Of a stretch of DNA of 64,000 nt, positions 44,324 to 53,513 are shown in pieces (the first letter of the stretch is position 1; every line of letters starts with the position of its first letter). Source of the DNA: CAZIUL01 sp964542475. GTDB lineage: Bacteria; Planctomycetota; B15-G4; CAYZWU01. The position numbers and the translations under genes were made by a program. Where the stretch lies: contig CAZIUL010000002.1 of NCBI GenBank assembly GCA_964542475.1, positions 121,468 through 185,467 of the forward strand, written 5' to 3'. The notes under the pieces were generated by a model that was not told where the DNA came from, did no database searches, and saw only the letters and a list, made by a program, of their open reading frames with translations.

Positions 44324-46348
44324 TCATCCTGCAAACGCCGCCTTGATGCTATCTTTCACAAGCTCCTTTTCCGCATCCTGTGCGAGGGTTACCTGGAGAC
44401 GTTCCTCTTTTTCCATGGCACGCTCGATCGCGTACATCGCTCCGGGGTTTTTCGCCCATGCGCGTCGCGCGATCCCGTTGTTAACATCCCATGAAAGCAT
44501 CTTTTCGAGGCGTGCGTCAGCCTCGGCTGACCCGTCGAGAACGAGGCCGAAACCGCCGTTGATTACCTCTCCCCATCCAACTCCCCCGCCGTTGTGAAGA
44601 CTGACCCAGGTGGCGCCCCGGAAAGCGTCGCCGATCACGTTGTGTACCGCCATGTCGGCGCAGAACATCGACCCGTCGCGGATGTTTGCGGTTTCCCTGT
44701 AAGGCGAATCCGTTCCGGACACGTCGTGGTGATCCCGACCAAGCACTATCGGGCCTTTAATCCTGCCATCGCGCACAGCCTCGTTGAACGAGGAGGCGAT
44801 CCGTTTCCTTCCCTCCTCGTCGGAGTAGAGTATGCGTGCCTTCGAACCGACCACGAGCCCGTGCTCGCTCGCGGAGCTTATCCACTTGAGGTTGTCCAGG
44901 AGCTGCTGCCTCGTCTCATGCGGAGCATCGGATGCCATCTTTTCGATCACGTCGGCCGCGATCCTGTCGCTCTCATCCAGATCGCTTTGCTCAAGGCTCG
45001 TACAAACCCAGCGGAACGGCCCGAAACCGTAGTCGAAACACATGGGCCCCATGATATCTTCCACGTAGGAGGGGTAGAGAAAAGAGCCGTCAGGCCTCGT
45101 TATGTTCGCTCCCGCGCGCATCGTTTCGAGCAGAAAAGCGTTGCCGTAGTCCCAGAAATGCATGCCGTTCTTGTGCATGGCGCCGATAGCATCCACGTGG
45201 CGTCTGAGCGATTCGCGGACCTTTTCCGAAAAACCGCGCGGATCAGCAAACATCATCTTGTTCGATTCGTCGAATGTCAGCCCTGCGGGATAGTACCCTC
45301 CGCCGAACGGGTTGTGCAGCGATGTCTGGTCAGAACCGAGATCGATCGAGACACCCGCTTCGGCACACCTCTCCCACAGGTCGAGCACGTTCCCTACATA
45401 ACCGAGAGACAGCGGCTCCTTGGCTTTTATCGCTTTCTCGATCCTTTTGAGCACAATGTCCAGGTCGTGTTCCTTCTCCTGCAGCCACCCCTGCTTGTAC
45501 CGCTTTTCCACGGCATGCGGATTGATCTCGGCGATCACGCCAACAGCACCTGCAATAACCGCTGCCTTTGCCTGGGCCCCGCTCATTCCCCCGAGCCCGG
45601 AGGTCATGTAAACCCTGCCTCTCAGGCCTTCATCCCCTGTATTGAGGTACTTTCGCCCGGCGTTCAGCAGTGTGATTGTTGTCCCGTGAACGATCCCCTG
45701 CGGCCCTATGTACATGAAACTCCCGGCTGTCATCTGTCCATAGGAAGAAACACCAAGCGCAGCCATGCGCTCATAGTCCACGGGCTTCGAATAGTTGGGC
45801 ACCACCATCCCGCAGGTGAGCACGAGACGCGGCGCCTCTTTCTGTGAAGGAAAAACCCCCAGAGGGTGCCCTGAATAAAGCACAACGGTCTGATCATCGG
45901 TCATACGGGACAGGTACTTCATCGTAACGAGGTATTGGGCCCAGTTCTGAAACACGGTCCCGTTTCCTCCGTAGGTCACGAGCTCGTGCGGGAACTGTGC
46001 GACCGCCGGATCCAGGTTGTTGGTTATCATAACCATGATTGCAGCCGCCTGCATGCAGCGGGCCGGGTATTCGCTGATGGGTCGTGCCTTCATCTCGTAC
46101 TGCGGCCTGAACCTGCGCATGTATATTCTGCCGTCCTCTTTCAGCTCGGACGCGAACTCGGGCGCAAGGCGAGGGTGCCATTCCGCCGGAAAGTAGCGAA
46201 GCGCGTTTTCAAGCGCCAGCTCACGATCACTCGGTTTCAAAACCTGGCGTCTTTTCGGGGCGTGGCTTACCCCCGCATCTTCACGGGGCATGGGGGGCAG
46301 TTCGTCAGGGATGCCTGCTGCCACCAGCTCTTTGAATGAGTCGGTCAT
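44324..46348 (-). CDS. hutU: Urocanate hydratase, long form
   Basis: The protein has 674 residues with AAGGA six bases before the ATG. Urocanase hallmarks are VVLYSGHPLGVFPS, QMTAGSFMYIGPQGIVHGTT, GLGGMSGAQAKAAVIAGAVG (NAD+ loop) and AEINPHAVEKRYKQGWL. It converts urocanate to imidazolone propionate in histidine breakdown, using tightly bound NAD+ as electrophile. It is about 110 residues longer than the E. coli/Pseudomonas type. The long form has extra N-terminal and middle sequence. No hutH, hutI or hutG is adjacent, so the rest of the pathway must be elsewhere. Confidence 0.95.
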   Translation of the reverse strand: MTDSFKELVAAGIPDELPPMPREDAGVSHAPKRRQVLKPSDRELALENALRYFPAEWHPRLAPEFASELKEDGRIYMRRFRPQYEMKARPISEYPARCMQAAAIMVMITNNLDPAVAQFPHELVTYGGNGTVFQNWAQYLVTMKYLSRMTDDQTVVLYSGHPLGVFPSQKEAPRLVLTCGMVVPNYSKPVDYERMAALGVSSYGQMTAGSFMYIGPQGIVHGTTITLLNAGRKYLNTGDEGLRGRVYMTSGLGGMSGAQAKAAVIAGAVGVIAEINPHAVEKRYKQGWLQEKEHDLDIVLKRIEKAIKAKEPLSLGYVGNVLDLWERCAEAGVSIDLGSDQTSLHNPFGGGYYPAGLTFDESNKMMFADPRGFSEKVRESLRRHVDAIGAMHKNGMHFWDYGNAFLLETMRAGANITRPDGSFLYPSYVEDIMGPMCFDYGFGPFRWVCTSLEQSDLDESDRIAADVIEKMASDAPHETRQQLLDNLKWISSASEHGLVVGSKARILYSDEEGRKRIASSFNEAVRDGRIKGPIVLGRDHHDVSGTDSPYRETANIRDGSMFCADMAVHNVIGDAFRGATWVSLHNGGGVGWGEVINGGFGLVLDGSAEADARLEKMLSWDVNNGIARRAWAKNPGAMYAIERAMEKEERLQVTLAQDAEKELVKDSIKAAFAG

Positions 46349-46602
46349 TGTTTTTCCTTTCCAAGGAGCCCTGCAAACAAATTCAGGCTGCTCAACAGCT
46401 GAAATTTTGCACCGGGTATGTCAACGTACAGATATTATCGACCTGCTTGACAAAAGCAAGATCACCTACAAATCCGTAGCATTGACGGGTTACTATCCTG
46501 AAAACAAAAGGATATATACAGAGGATGGTTTACTTTCCACCGGTTTTTTGTGTTAATGTGTTTACAGCCCCTCCATAACAGCTCTTTTCGTGGAGAAACC
46601 CG

Positions 46603-48456
46603 ATGAACGGAAGTAAAGGCAAGATCCCGGCTTTCGCTAAAAAGGCACACCGGTCTGCTGTGGCGGTCCTGTTGATAGCCGCCTTTTCGGTTCTATGCCC
46701 GGCACACAACGTAATATACAAGCCGCCCCCTCCCAAACCACCACCGAAGTGGAAAGTAACAAAAGCCCTTTACGACAAGTACCTGCCCAAGCTCGGGCCC
46801 AAGGGCGGAGTGACAGGCGGCCAGGGAGCGAGGTCTCCGGGCATGCCGGTCGGGCCGGGAGGCGGGATGACCAAAAAATCGACTTCAACGAGCGCGCCCC
46901 GGGTTTCATGGGAGTACTGGTGGGCTAGAAACAGGTACGCATTTTTCGAGATCCCAAACCTCGCTGATAATGTTTCGAAAATGTTCCCGTCCACACCCCT
47001 GGATGAGGATGACACAAGCGGATCATCAACGGTCAATGCGCTGAGAACGAAAAGCGTCAACATGATCAGGCCTCTGCTCGATCACCAGTCAGCGCGCATG
47101 AAAAGAGGGGCCCTGATCGGTCTTGCGATGCTCAACGACACCGAATCCCTGCCGGGTATTCAGGCCCTTCTACAGGACGGCAACCAGACCGTAAGAGATT
47201 CAGCGGTTCTGGCCCTCGGCATAATCGACAGCAGGGATGCGAAGCACTCGTTGATGCACATCGCGCGAGGAACTCCCGAGGGCTGCCGCATTGTCGGGCA
47301 GTCTTCTATCCCAGCCTATTTTCGGGGTTTCGCGCTTATCTCTCTCGCACTCAAGAAATCCACAGGAATCGTTCCTTTGCTTAGATACGTTGCATGCGAT
47401 CTTGATAGCTTACCGGACGTGAGAGCGATGGCTATCGAGGGAATGGGGCTCTGGGGCGGTGAGGAAGAAGCAAAGTTCCTGATGGAATTTGTAGAGGACC
47501 AGAAAAAAGCCGATCCGCTGCTGGTTTCCACTGCCGTGAATGCCGTTGGAAAAACAGGTGAACCTTTCACACTTCCGTTCCTTGTTAAAAACCTGTTCTC
47601 GAAGCACTCAGCCGTTATCCAGTCGGCAATCATCGGGTTGGGCTCTGTGACCGGCGCGGGCAACGAGGAGATCGTGAACAGGCTTCAACGGTGCTACCGG
47701 AGCTCGAACGACATGGCTGTCAAAGGCTTCTCACTCCTGTCGATGGGCATCATCGGAGGGCCTGAGGCGCTGACGTACATCGACCGTATCGTGGTCAACG
47801 GCTCACCATCCGACCGCCCATGGGCCTGTATCGGGCTTGGCCTGGCGCTAAAAAACAGCACGACCGGCGCCGGTAAAAGCGCCTGTGAAAAACACCTGAT
47901 AGAATGTGCCTGTTCAGAGGGCAACCGGTCCACCAGGGGTGCAGCAGCCATAGCGCTGGGGCTCATGAGGAGCAAAGAAGCGGTGCGCTCGCTGATTGGT
48001 TCGTTCGAAAAGGAGAGCAATCCTGAGCTTCGCGGCTACTATGCGACAGCAATGGGAATGATCGGGGATCCGTCGTGCACAGGCTTGTTAAGAGAATCAA
48101 TCCGAGAAGATGCGCCACAGCTCAAGGCCCAGGCCGCGGTTGCTCTTGCGCTGATGAACGACACCGATTCGGCCCCTGAGCTGGTTGACATTTTTCTAAC
48201 ATCGAACAACGATGCCACAAAGGCTTTTGTATCCCTGAGCCTGGCTTACATGGGCGATGTCCGCATCGTGACAAAAATATTCGAAGCTATGGAGCGCGGC
48301 AATGATCTGGACGACCTTACCATGCTTCACTGCATGCGCCTCGTTTCCAAGCTGATTTCGGGCAGAACATCGCCTTTCCTGGACAGGCTTGCAGAAGGAT
48401 CCAACCTGGCAAACGAATACCCCATGGTCGAGTACCTGCTCGAATTCGGGATTTGA
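46603..48456 (+). CDS. Secreted HEAT-repeat protein
   Basis: The protein has 617 residues with GGAG seven bases upstream of the ATG. A signal peptide (AVAVLLIAAFSVLC) is followed by a proline- and glycine-rich linker (about 40-105). From about 150 to 600 there are roughly a dozen HEAT/PBS-type helical pairs, for example RDSAVLALGIIDSRDAKHSL, STRGAAAIALGLMRSKEAVR and AQAAVALALMNDTDSAPELV. Such proteins usually act as binding scaffolds. Here it would be periplasmic or surface-located. It is divergent from hutU. The 254-base gap between them contains an AT-rich stretch but no clear promoter. Confidence 0.8.
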   Translation: MNGSKGKIPAFAKKAHRSAVAVLLIAAFSVLCPAHNVIYKPPPPKPPPKWKVTKALYDKYLPKLGPKGGVTGGQGARSPGMPVGPGGGMTKKSTSTSAPRVSWEYWWARNRYAFFEIPNLADNVSKMFPSTPLDEDDTSGSSTVNALRTKSVNMIRPLLDHQSARMKRGALIGLAMLNDTESLPGIQALLQDGNQTVRDSAVLALGIIDSRDAKHSLMHIARGTPEGCRIVGQSSIPAYFRGFALISLALKKSTGIVPLLRYVACDLDSLPDVRAMAIEGMGLWGGEEEAKFLMEFVEDQKKADPLLVSTAVNAVGKTGEPFTLPFLVKNLFSKHSAVIQSAIIGLGSVTGAGNEEIVNRLQRCYRSSNDMAVKGFSLLSMGIIGGPEALTYIDRIVVNGSPSDRPWACIGLGLALKNSTTGAGKSACEKHLIECACSEGNRSTRGAAAIALGLMRSKEAVRSLIGSFEKESNPELRGYYATAMGMIGDPSCTGLLRESIREDAPQLKAQAAVALALMNDTDSAPELVDIFLTSNNDATKAFVSLSLAYMGDVRIVTKIFEAMERGNDLDDLTMLHCMRLVSKLISGRTSPFLDRLAEGSNLANEYPMVEYLLEFGI

Positions 48457-48517
48457 GGACTTACGCCGGGTCAACAATGAACGACGCCGCTCCATCGGCG
48501 CCGGAAAGGAATCCAGG

Positions 48518-48541
48518 AAAAAAGTACGTGACACCTTTTTT
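48518..48541. repeat. A6-GTACGTGACACC-T6 hairpin between convergent genes
   Basis: An A6 tract, GTACGTGACACC and a T6 tract can form a small hairpin read on either strand. It lies between the HEAT-protein stop and the phosphomannomutase stop. Just before it (48483-48502) is a partial GCCGCTCCATCGGCGCCGG module of the GC-rich repeat family. It may act as a weak bidirectional terminator. Confidence 0.4.
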
Positions 48542-48551
48542 CTTCGTTTTC

Positions 48552-49898
48552 CTACCTGATGATCTCCAGCACCTCTTCCTTGATCCGCGCGAGCGCGTCG
48601 GTGTTTCTGGCCTCGACATTGAAGCGAAGAAGCGGTTCGGTGTTGGAAGGCCGCAGGTTGAAGCGCCAGTCTTTGCCTTCCACTGAATATCCGTCGGTGA
48701 AGTCCTCTTGCCCTCTGTTGCAAAAGCGGTCCTTTACCCGTTTCAGCACGTTTTCCACGCCTTCAACCCTGTAGTTGAGCTCGCCGGTTATGAAGTGGTT
48801 CTTCAAGAAAGGTTTCATTATCTCGGAGAACGGCTTCCCCTGCCGCGATATGTGCTCCAGAACCAGCAGGAACGGAATGATGCCGTTGTCAGCGAAAAAG
48901 TTGTCGCAGAAATAGTAGTGAGCGCTGAGCTCTCCCGCGAATACCGCTCCTTCCGAGCGCATCCTGTCCTTCATGAAAGCGTGCCCGGCCTTTGCCATTA
49001 TCGGCACACCGCCCATCCGATTCACCGTATCATAGGCGGGCCAAACCACTCGCGGATCGAAAATTATCTTGGCGCCGGGGTGTTTGCGGAGCATGATCTC
49101 GGAAAGAAGGGCTGTGATGTAGATGCCTGGTATGAACTCCCCTTTCTCGTCCATGAACATCACCCTGTCCGCGTCAGCATCCCAGGTCACGCCAAGGTCC
49201 ACCGTGCTGTTCCTGATGATTGACTCCACCTCTGCGCGGTTCTCATCGAGCATGGGGTTCGGCGGCCCCATTGGAAAGGAACCGTCCGGATCGAAATGAA
49301 CCGGGACAAGGTCCAGCGACAGCCTTTCGGCGACCTTGAGTACATTCCGGCCCACATAGCCGAAGTTTCCGTCAGCAACCGTTTTTAACGGCATTATCGA
49401 AGACGGATCGATGAAACCGAACACATGGTCTAGGTAATCATCGATGACTTCCTTCTTCTCGTAACCACCCATCGCGCCCTTGGGAGGGTTCTTGACGGGC
49501 GATCGCTTCAAATCGTCCCTGATATCGAAAAGACCGGTGTCCGATGAGATGGCCGCAGCCCCTTCCTTGACCAGCTTCAGGCCGTTGTATTCGCCCGGGT
49601 TGTGAGACGCGGAAACCACGAACCCGCCCGCGTATCCGTACCTGCCCACTGCAAAGTACAGCATGTCAGTTGTTATCTCCCCTATATCGACCACATCCAC
49701 ACCCCAATCGATAAGCCCCTTGATCAGGTTCTCCTTCAGAGCAGGAGAAGACTGCCTTGCGTCCATTCCAACAGCTATTTTTCCCGCGGGCTTGAATAGC
49801 TCGGCATAGCTTCCCGCGATCGCGTAAAAGCTTTCCTCATCCAGGTCATCCGGATAGATTCCCCTGATGTCATAAGCATGAAAAATTTCCAGGTTCAC
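48552..49898 (-). CDS. Phosphomannomutase/phosphoglucomutase
   Basis: The protein has 448 residues and starts at GTG with GAGG seven bases upstream. It has the four conserved loops of the alpha-D-phosphohexomutase family: phosphoserine SASHNP (Ser98), metal site DADADR, sugar-binding GELSAHYYF and phosphate-binding RPSNTEPLLRF. It interconverts hexose 1- and 6-phosphates, supplying mannose-1-P or glucose-1-P for NDP-sugar synthesis, which fits the many glycosyltransferase genes in the window. It is a single gene. Which hexose it prefers cannot be decided. Confidence 0.93.
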   Translation of the reverse strand: MNLEIFHAYDIRGIYPDDLDEESFYAIAGSYAELFKPAGKIAVGMDARQSSPALKENLIKGLIDWGVDVVDIGEITTDMLYFAVGRYGYAGGFVVSASHNPGEYNGLKLVKEGAAAISSDTGLFDIRDDLKRSPVKNPPKGAMGGYEKKEVIDDYLDHVFGFIDPSSIMPLKTVADGNFGYVGRNVLKVAERLSLDLVPVHFDPDGSFPMGPPNPMLDENRAEVESIIRNSTVDLGVTWDADADRVMFMDEKGEFIPGIYITALLSEIMLRKHPGAKIIFDPRVVWPAYDTVNRMGGVPIMAKAGHAFMKDRMRSEGAVFAGELSAHYYFCDNFFADNGIIPFLLVLEHISRQGKPFSEIMKPFLKNHFITGELNYRVEGVENVLKRVKDRFCNRGQEDFTDGYSVEGKDWRFNLRPSNTEPLLRFNVEARNTDALARIKEEVLEIIR

Positions 49899-50018
49899 AA
49901 CTGCACCTCTTTACATGAACGGCTTACATACCAACGATTTCTTCACAAACATCGGATGAGCTTACCGCCTTCCCATCAAAAAACAAACCCGAAAAACAAG
50001 GCATTATGCAAATACCAT

Positions 50019-50047
50019 TTGACATAACAGATATTTCGATAAATACT
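50019..50047 (+). promoter_or_regulatory. Possible sigma70-type promoter of the outer-membrane protein operon
   Basis: TTGACA at 50019-50024 is followed, 17 bases on, by AATACT at 50042-50047 (four of six consensus bases). It sits in an AT-rich stretch about 110 bases before the ATG at 50158. The -35 is perfect and the -10 is weak. Confidence 0.35.
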
Positions 50048-50157
50048 TTCCGATTTGTTTGCTTCCATGAACATGACATATCGAAAAACCGAAAAAAACC
50101 GTTTTTCGTGTTTATATATCGTGACGATGACCACGCATCCGTGACTGGAGAAGGTTG

Positions 50158-51606
50158 ATGCACCATTTTTCATCTCCCGGCGCCCCTGTTTTCCTTGCCG
50201 TGTTCCTGTTTCTCGGTTTTTTCTCCCTGGACACCGTTTCTCCACAGGATACAGCAGACCGCACGAGACAACAGAACAGGGTCGGTGAAAGGGAAGACAA
50301 GCTTCACGGCGTTGGAGCCGAGATAGAAGAGCCGGACGAAGACGGCGGCTACGAGATCCTGCAGCATCTCGATTTCGACTACGGCGGAATCTTCCGAATA
50401 AACTACTACAACTTCGATGACGGCGAAGACACTCACATGCTCCGAACAACGGATATCCTCGCGTGGGTAAACCTTGTTTACAATGACATGCACCAGGTCT
50501 ACGCCCGCTTGCTTGGCCGGTTCGACGACTACAACGCGGGCACCGAGTACTACTACATGGAAGAGAACGACCAGTCCGTCCCCCGCCTTGACGTGGGCTA
50601 CTACCACTGCAACCTTAAAAGAATCATCGGACTGAATCAACTAGACAGGTTCAGGTTTAAAGCCGGCCGCGACTTTCTCACGGTGGGTGAAGGCTTGGCC
50701 CTGGACCGGCGCGGTGACGGGGCTTTTCTCGAGTTCTCGGCAAACGATTTTTCCCTGAGCGGTTTTGTGATGCGTTCGATCTACAGCGAAGACGGCTCGG
50801 ACCGTACAATGCGGGATTTCGGCCACGACAAAAGGGTTTTCAGTGGTATCGAGGCGGGGTACGAGTTTTCCAGAGAGCTGGAGATATTCGGCTACACGAT
50901 GTTCCAGCAGGACAAGAACGATGACCGGATTCTCAACAGCCCCTATAAGACCGGAAGAGATTCGCGTTTCCACGGTATCGGCCTTCGTGGCGAATACGGC
51001 CCCGGACTTACATATTCCGGAGAATTCTCCAAGGAGTACGGGGAGCAGCATTCCTGGGCTACATTCGAAAAATCGGATGTAGATGCGTACGCTTTATCTG
51101 TCGAAACGGAGTACACATTCAGAACAGTTGCGGCACAGCCAAGCGTCAGTGTCCAGTACATTCTCGCCTCCGGAGACAGGGACGCCGGAAACACGCTCGA
51201 TACAAAAGGAGGCAATTTCAAGGGAACCGATTATGACGCCTATTCGGGCTTTGGATACGCAAACACCGGGCTTGTCTTTTTTCCGAGGCTGTCCAACATC
51301 CAGGTATGGAGGGTCGGAACAGCGATACATCACTCTGAAAACAAGGAGGGTTGTATCATGCTCGAGTCAGGGATCAACGCCTTTTACTACCGCCGTGACG
51401 AATCCAAGGGAGGCATCTCCGACCGTTACGTGGACAAACCCGGCGAATCCTATCTCGGCCAGGAGATCGATGCATACCTCATCTGGAGGCCTTTCTCGGA
51501 CCTGAGCGTGATCGCGCAATACGGCTTGTTCTGGCCGGAGAGGAAGTCGTTTGAAGACGACAGCAACAGGCACTATTTCTCAATCGGCTTGAGTTTCTAT
51601 TTTTAA
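50158..51606 (+). CDS. Outer-membrane beta-barrel (alginate-export-like porin)
   Basis: The ATG at 50158 has GGAG seven bases upstream (an in-frame TTG lies at 50155), giving 482 residues. A signal peptide (FLAVFLFLGFFSLDTVSP) is followed by alternating beta strands rich in Tyr/Phe and Asp/Arg (VYARLLGRFDDYNAGTEYYY, RFKAGRDFLTVGEGLALDRR). The protein ends FSIGLSFYF, the C-terminal aromatic signal for outer-membrane assembly. The pattern resembles AlgE-type export channels. It could also be a porin for another solute. The gene is followed by a lipoprotein (16 bases) and a ROK kinase (11 bases) and likely forms an operon with them. Confidence 0.78.
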   Translation: MHHFSSPGAPVFLAVFLFLGFFSLDTVSPQDTADRTRQQNRVGEREDKLHGVGAEIEEPDEDGGYEILQHLDFDYGGIFRINYYNFDDGEDTHMLRTTDILAWVNLVYNDMHQVYARLLGRFDDYNAGTEYYYMEENDQSVPRLDVGYYHCNLKRIIGLNQLDRFRFKAGRDFLTVGEGLALDRRGDGAFLEFSANDFSLSGFVMRSIYSEDGSDRTMRDFGHDKRVFSGIEAGYEFSRELEIFGYTMFQQDKNDDRILNSPYKTGRDSRFHGIGLRGEYGPGLTYSGEFSKEYGEQHSWATFEKSDVDAYALSVETEYTFRTVAAQPSVSVQYILASGDRDAGNTLDTKGGNFKGTDYDAYSGFGYANTGLVFFPRLSNIQVWRVGTAIHHSENKEGCIMLESGINAFYYRRDESKGGISDRYVDKPGESYLGQEIDAYLIWRPFSDLSVIAQYGLFWPERKSFEDDSNRHYFSIGLSFYF

Positions 51607-51622
51607 CGCTTGGCGAACAACC

Positions 51623-52171
51623 ATGAAAACGAAGACCGAAACGAACATCAACCCACCCAAGGCTCTGTCCCTGATGCTGCTTTCCTTTTTGCTCCTGTCC
51701 TCATCCTGCATCCAGGTCGAACTGAAACCGATCAATGACAGCGGCGAAAAATATGCCGTCAACGGGGACGAACTCGAATACTTCGAATACCTGGAAACAA
51801 AACCAAGGGCATCCACGGCTGACGGCGCGCGCCTGACAGCGCTGCTCCTCGGGCAATCCCCGTGGTACATGAATATTGAGGAGCTCAGGCGGTTCTTGAT
51901 CGACAAGAGGGGAATCAAGGAAAAGTGGGAGATTTCAGAAGCAGCTCCCCTGACACGCGGCAAGCTGGCGTTCATGATCTGCTATTCTGCCGGAATCACC
52001 ACCAGCCTGGTCATGAACCTCACACCTCGGAGTGAACGGTACGCAATGCGGGAAGCAGTATTCCACGAGCTCATCAAACCTTCAAACCAGTTCCATTATG
52101 TTTCAGGCCGGGAGCTGATGGATGCCATCACTAAAACCGAAACCTATATGAAAAAGAAAGAATCCGAATAG
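51623..52171 (+). CDS. Predicted lipoprotein of unknown function
   Basis: The protein has 182 residues. The lipoprotein signal ends at Cys29 (SFLLLSSSC). The mature part is mostly helical and charged (LRRFLIDKRGIKEKWEISEA, RYAMREAVFHELIKPS), and I recognise no family. It lies between the barrel protein and the ROK kinase with short gaps, so it is probably in the same transcript and may assist or regulate the barrel in the periplasm. Confidence 0.7.
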   Translation: MKTKTETNINPPKALSLMLLSFLLLSSSCIQVELKPINDSGEKYAVNGDELEYFEYLETKPRASTADGARLTALLLGQSPWYMNIEELRRFLIDKRGIKEKWEISEAAPLTRGKLAFMICYSAGITTSLVMNLTPRSERYAMREAVFHELIKPSNQFHYVSGRELMDAITKTETYMKKKESE

Positions 52172-52182
52172 CGGAGCTCCTA

Positions 52183-53352
52183 ATGATAGGCGGAAATGGC
52201 CCGGTCTCCAAGGGTTCAAGGGTTAGAATCGCAGCATGCATCGGCGGAACCACGACCAACGTTGCGGTTCTTGATGACAGCGACAACATCATCGAGGAGG
52301 AATCCTTTCCGACCTTCACCGGCGGGGAGCTGATGGAAGAGTGCAAAACCGACAAAGATAGGGCCGGTTTCACACTCGATCGCTGGGACGAGTTCACCGG
52401 CTTTCGGCGGCGTTTATTAGACGAGCTTGGCGGCGCATTAAAGAAAACCGCTGCAAGGCTCGGCAAAGCCGGATTCGAGGTGGCTGGAGCCGGGGTCAGC
52501 GCTCCAGGCGCTATTCATCCGCTGACCGGGATAATAATCGGCAAAACAGGGGCTCTCAACCTTCCGGCATGGGGCGGCTTCAACCTCAAGGAAGAGCTTG
52601 AAAAACGTGCTGCCGTCCGTGTAAAGGTCATCAACGACGCAAAAGCAATGGCCCTTGGCGCGCTTGCCCGCATGCGGTTCGATACGGTCGAAATGGCTGA
52701 TGCGGAGTTTGGTACAACTCCCGTGGAAAAGTTTCTTGGTGACAAAGGCGGGCAGGTGATAGATTTCATAGAGCTAGACCCCGGCACCGGCATGGGCGGC
52801 GCTTACATTGTCGATGGTCATGTATGGTTCGGAGCGGACCAGGACGATCCCGATCCCGATGTCGGCGAGATCTGGAAGATTATACCGGATACCGGCACAC
52901 CGGACATTAACCTCGAAGAGCATGCATCCGGCCGGGCCACGCTGCAGAGAGTCGAAAAACGCCTTCTGACCGAAGTCGGCGAAGACTCCGAAAAGCTGTT
53001 GGATGCCGCCGGCGGCCGCCTTCAGGGCCTTCTTGCGTCAGCTTCACGGGCTTTGCGCAAAATCATCCAAGAGGAGATAACCCTCACCGGAAAGCACCTC
53101 GGTCGCGGCATACGCGTGATCATGACCGAAGAAAGAGACAGGCTTTCCGCTCCTGATATCAGGAACTTTGTGATAGGGGGAGGCATGGTGAGCGGCCGGT
53201 CAAAAGAGGCGAAATCGGTCCGTGGACTCCTGCACGCCGCCATCAGACAGGAGCTTTGCAACATGACTCCCGCCCCGCGCATCCTGTTCACTATTCTCGG
53301 AGGAAGGGCCGGGCTTTTCGGATCCGCAGCAATAGTTATAAACGATACGTGA
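52183..53352 (+). CDS. ROK-family sugar kinase-like protein
   Basis: The protein has 389 residues and GGAG six bases upstream of the ATG. ROK/hexokinase-fold features are the phosphate loop AACIGGTTTNVAVLD, AGVSAPGAIHPLTGIIIG, VKVINDAKAMALGALA (catalytic Asp in the NDAxxxA loop), FIELDPGTGMGGAYIVDGH and EHASGRATLQ. The CxCGxxGC zinc motif of ROK repressors is not present, and there is no helix-turn-helix, so a kinase is more likely than a repressor. It would phosphorylate a sugar or amino-sugar. The adjacent barrel and lipoprotein genes suggest it acts on what they import. Confidence 0.78.
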   Translation: MIGGNGPVSKGSRVRIAACIGGTTTNVAVLDDSDNIIEEESFPTFTGGELMEECKTDKDRAGFTLDRWDEFTGFRRRLLDELGGALKKTAARLGKAGFEVAGAGVSAPGAIHPLTGIIIGKTGALNLPAWGGFNLKEELEKRAAVRVKVINDAKAMALGALARMRFDTVEMADAEFGTTPVEKFLGDKGGQVIDFIELDPGTGMGGAYIVDGHVWFGADQDDPDPDVGEIWKIIPDTGTPDINLEEHASGRATLQRVEKRLLTEVGEDSEKLLDAAGGRLQGLLASASRALRKIIQEEITLTGKHLGRGIRVIMTEERDRLSAPDIRNFVIGGGMVSGRSKEAKSVRGLLHAAIRQELCNMTPAPRILFTILGGRAGLFGSAAIVINDT

Positions 53353-53513
53353 TGGCGGGACGGTTACCGCAAGCAGCGTCGATGCCCGGAAACCTCGACC
53401 TTCCTAATCAGCGTTGAACGTTCAATTCGCATCTGTTATAAACACCATCTTTATACAAATAATCACGCTTTGCTTTACTGGTTGCAACAAACCCCGCCGT
53501 TTGGAGTCGAAGA

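Noticed and set aside
44594..45847. Long plus-strand open frame (417 codons) opposite urocanase
   Set aside because: It lies entirely antisense to a well-supported hutU gene and its translation shows no protein-like pattern. It is a codon-bias shadow.
46447..46475. TTGACA upstream of the HEAT-repeat gene as a promoter
   Set aside because: No acceptable -10 occurs at 16-18 bases; the only AT-rich hexamer is 14 or 25 bases away.
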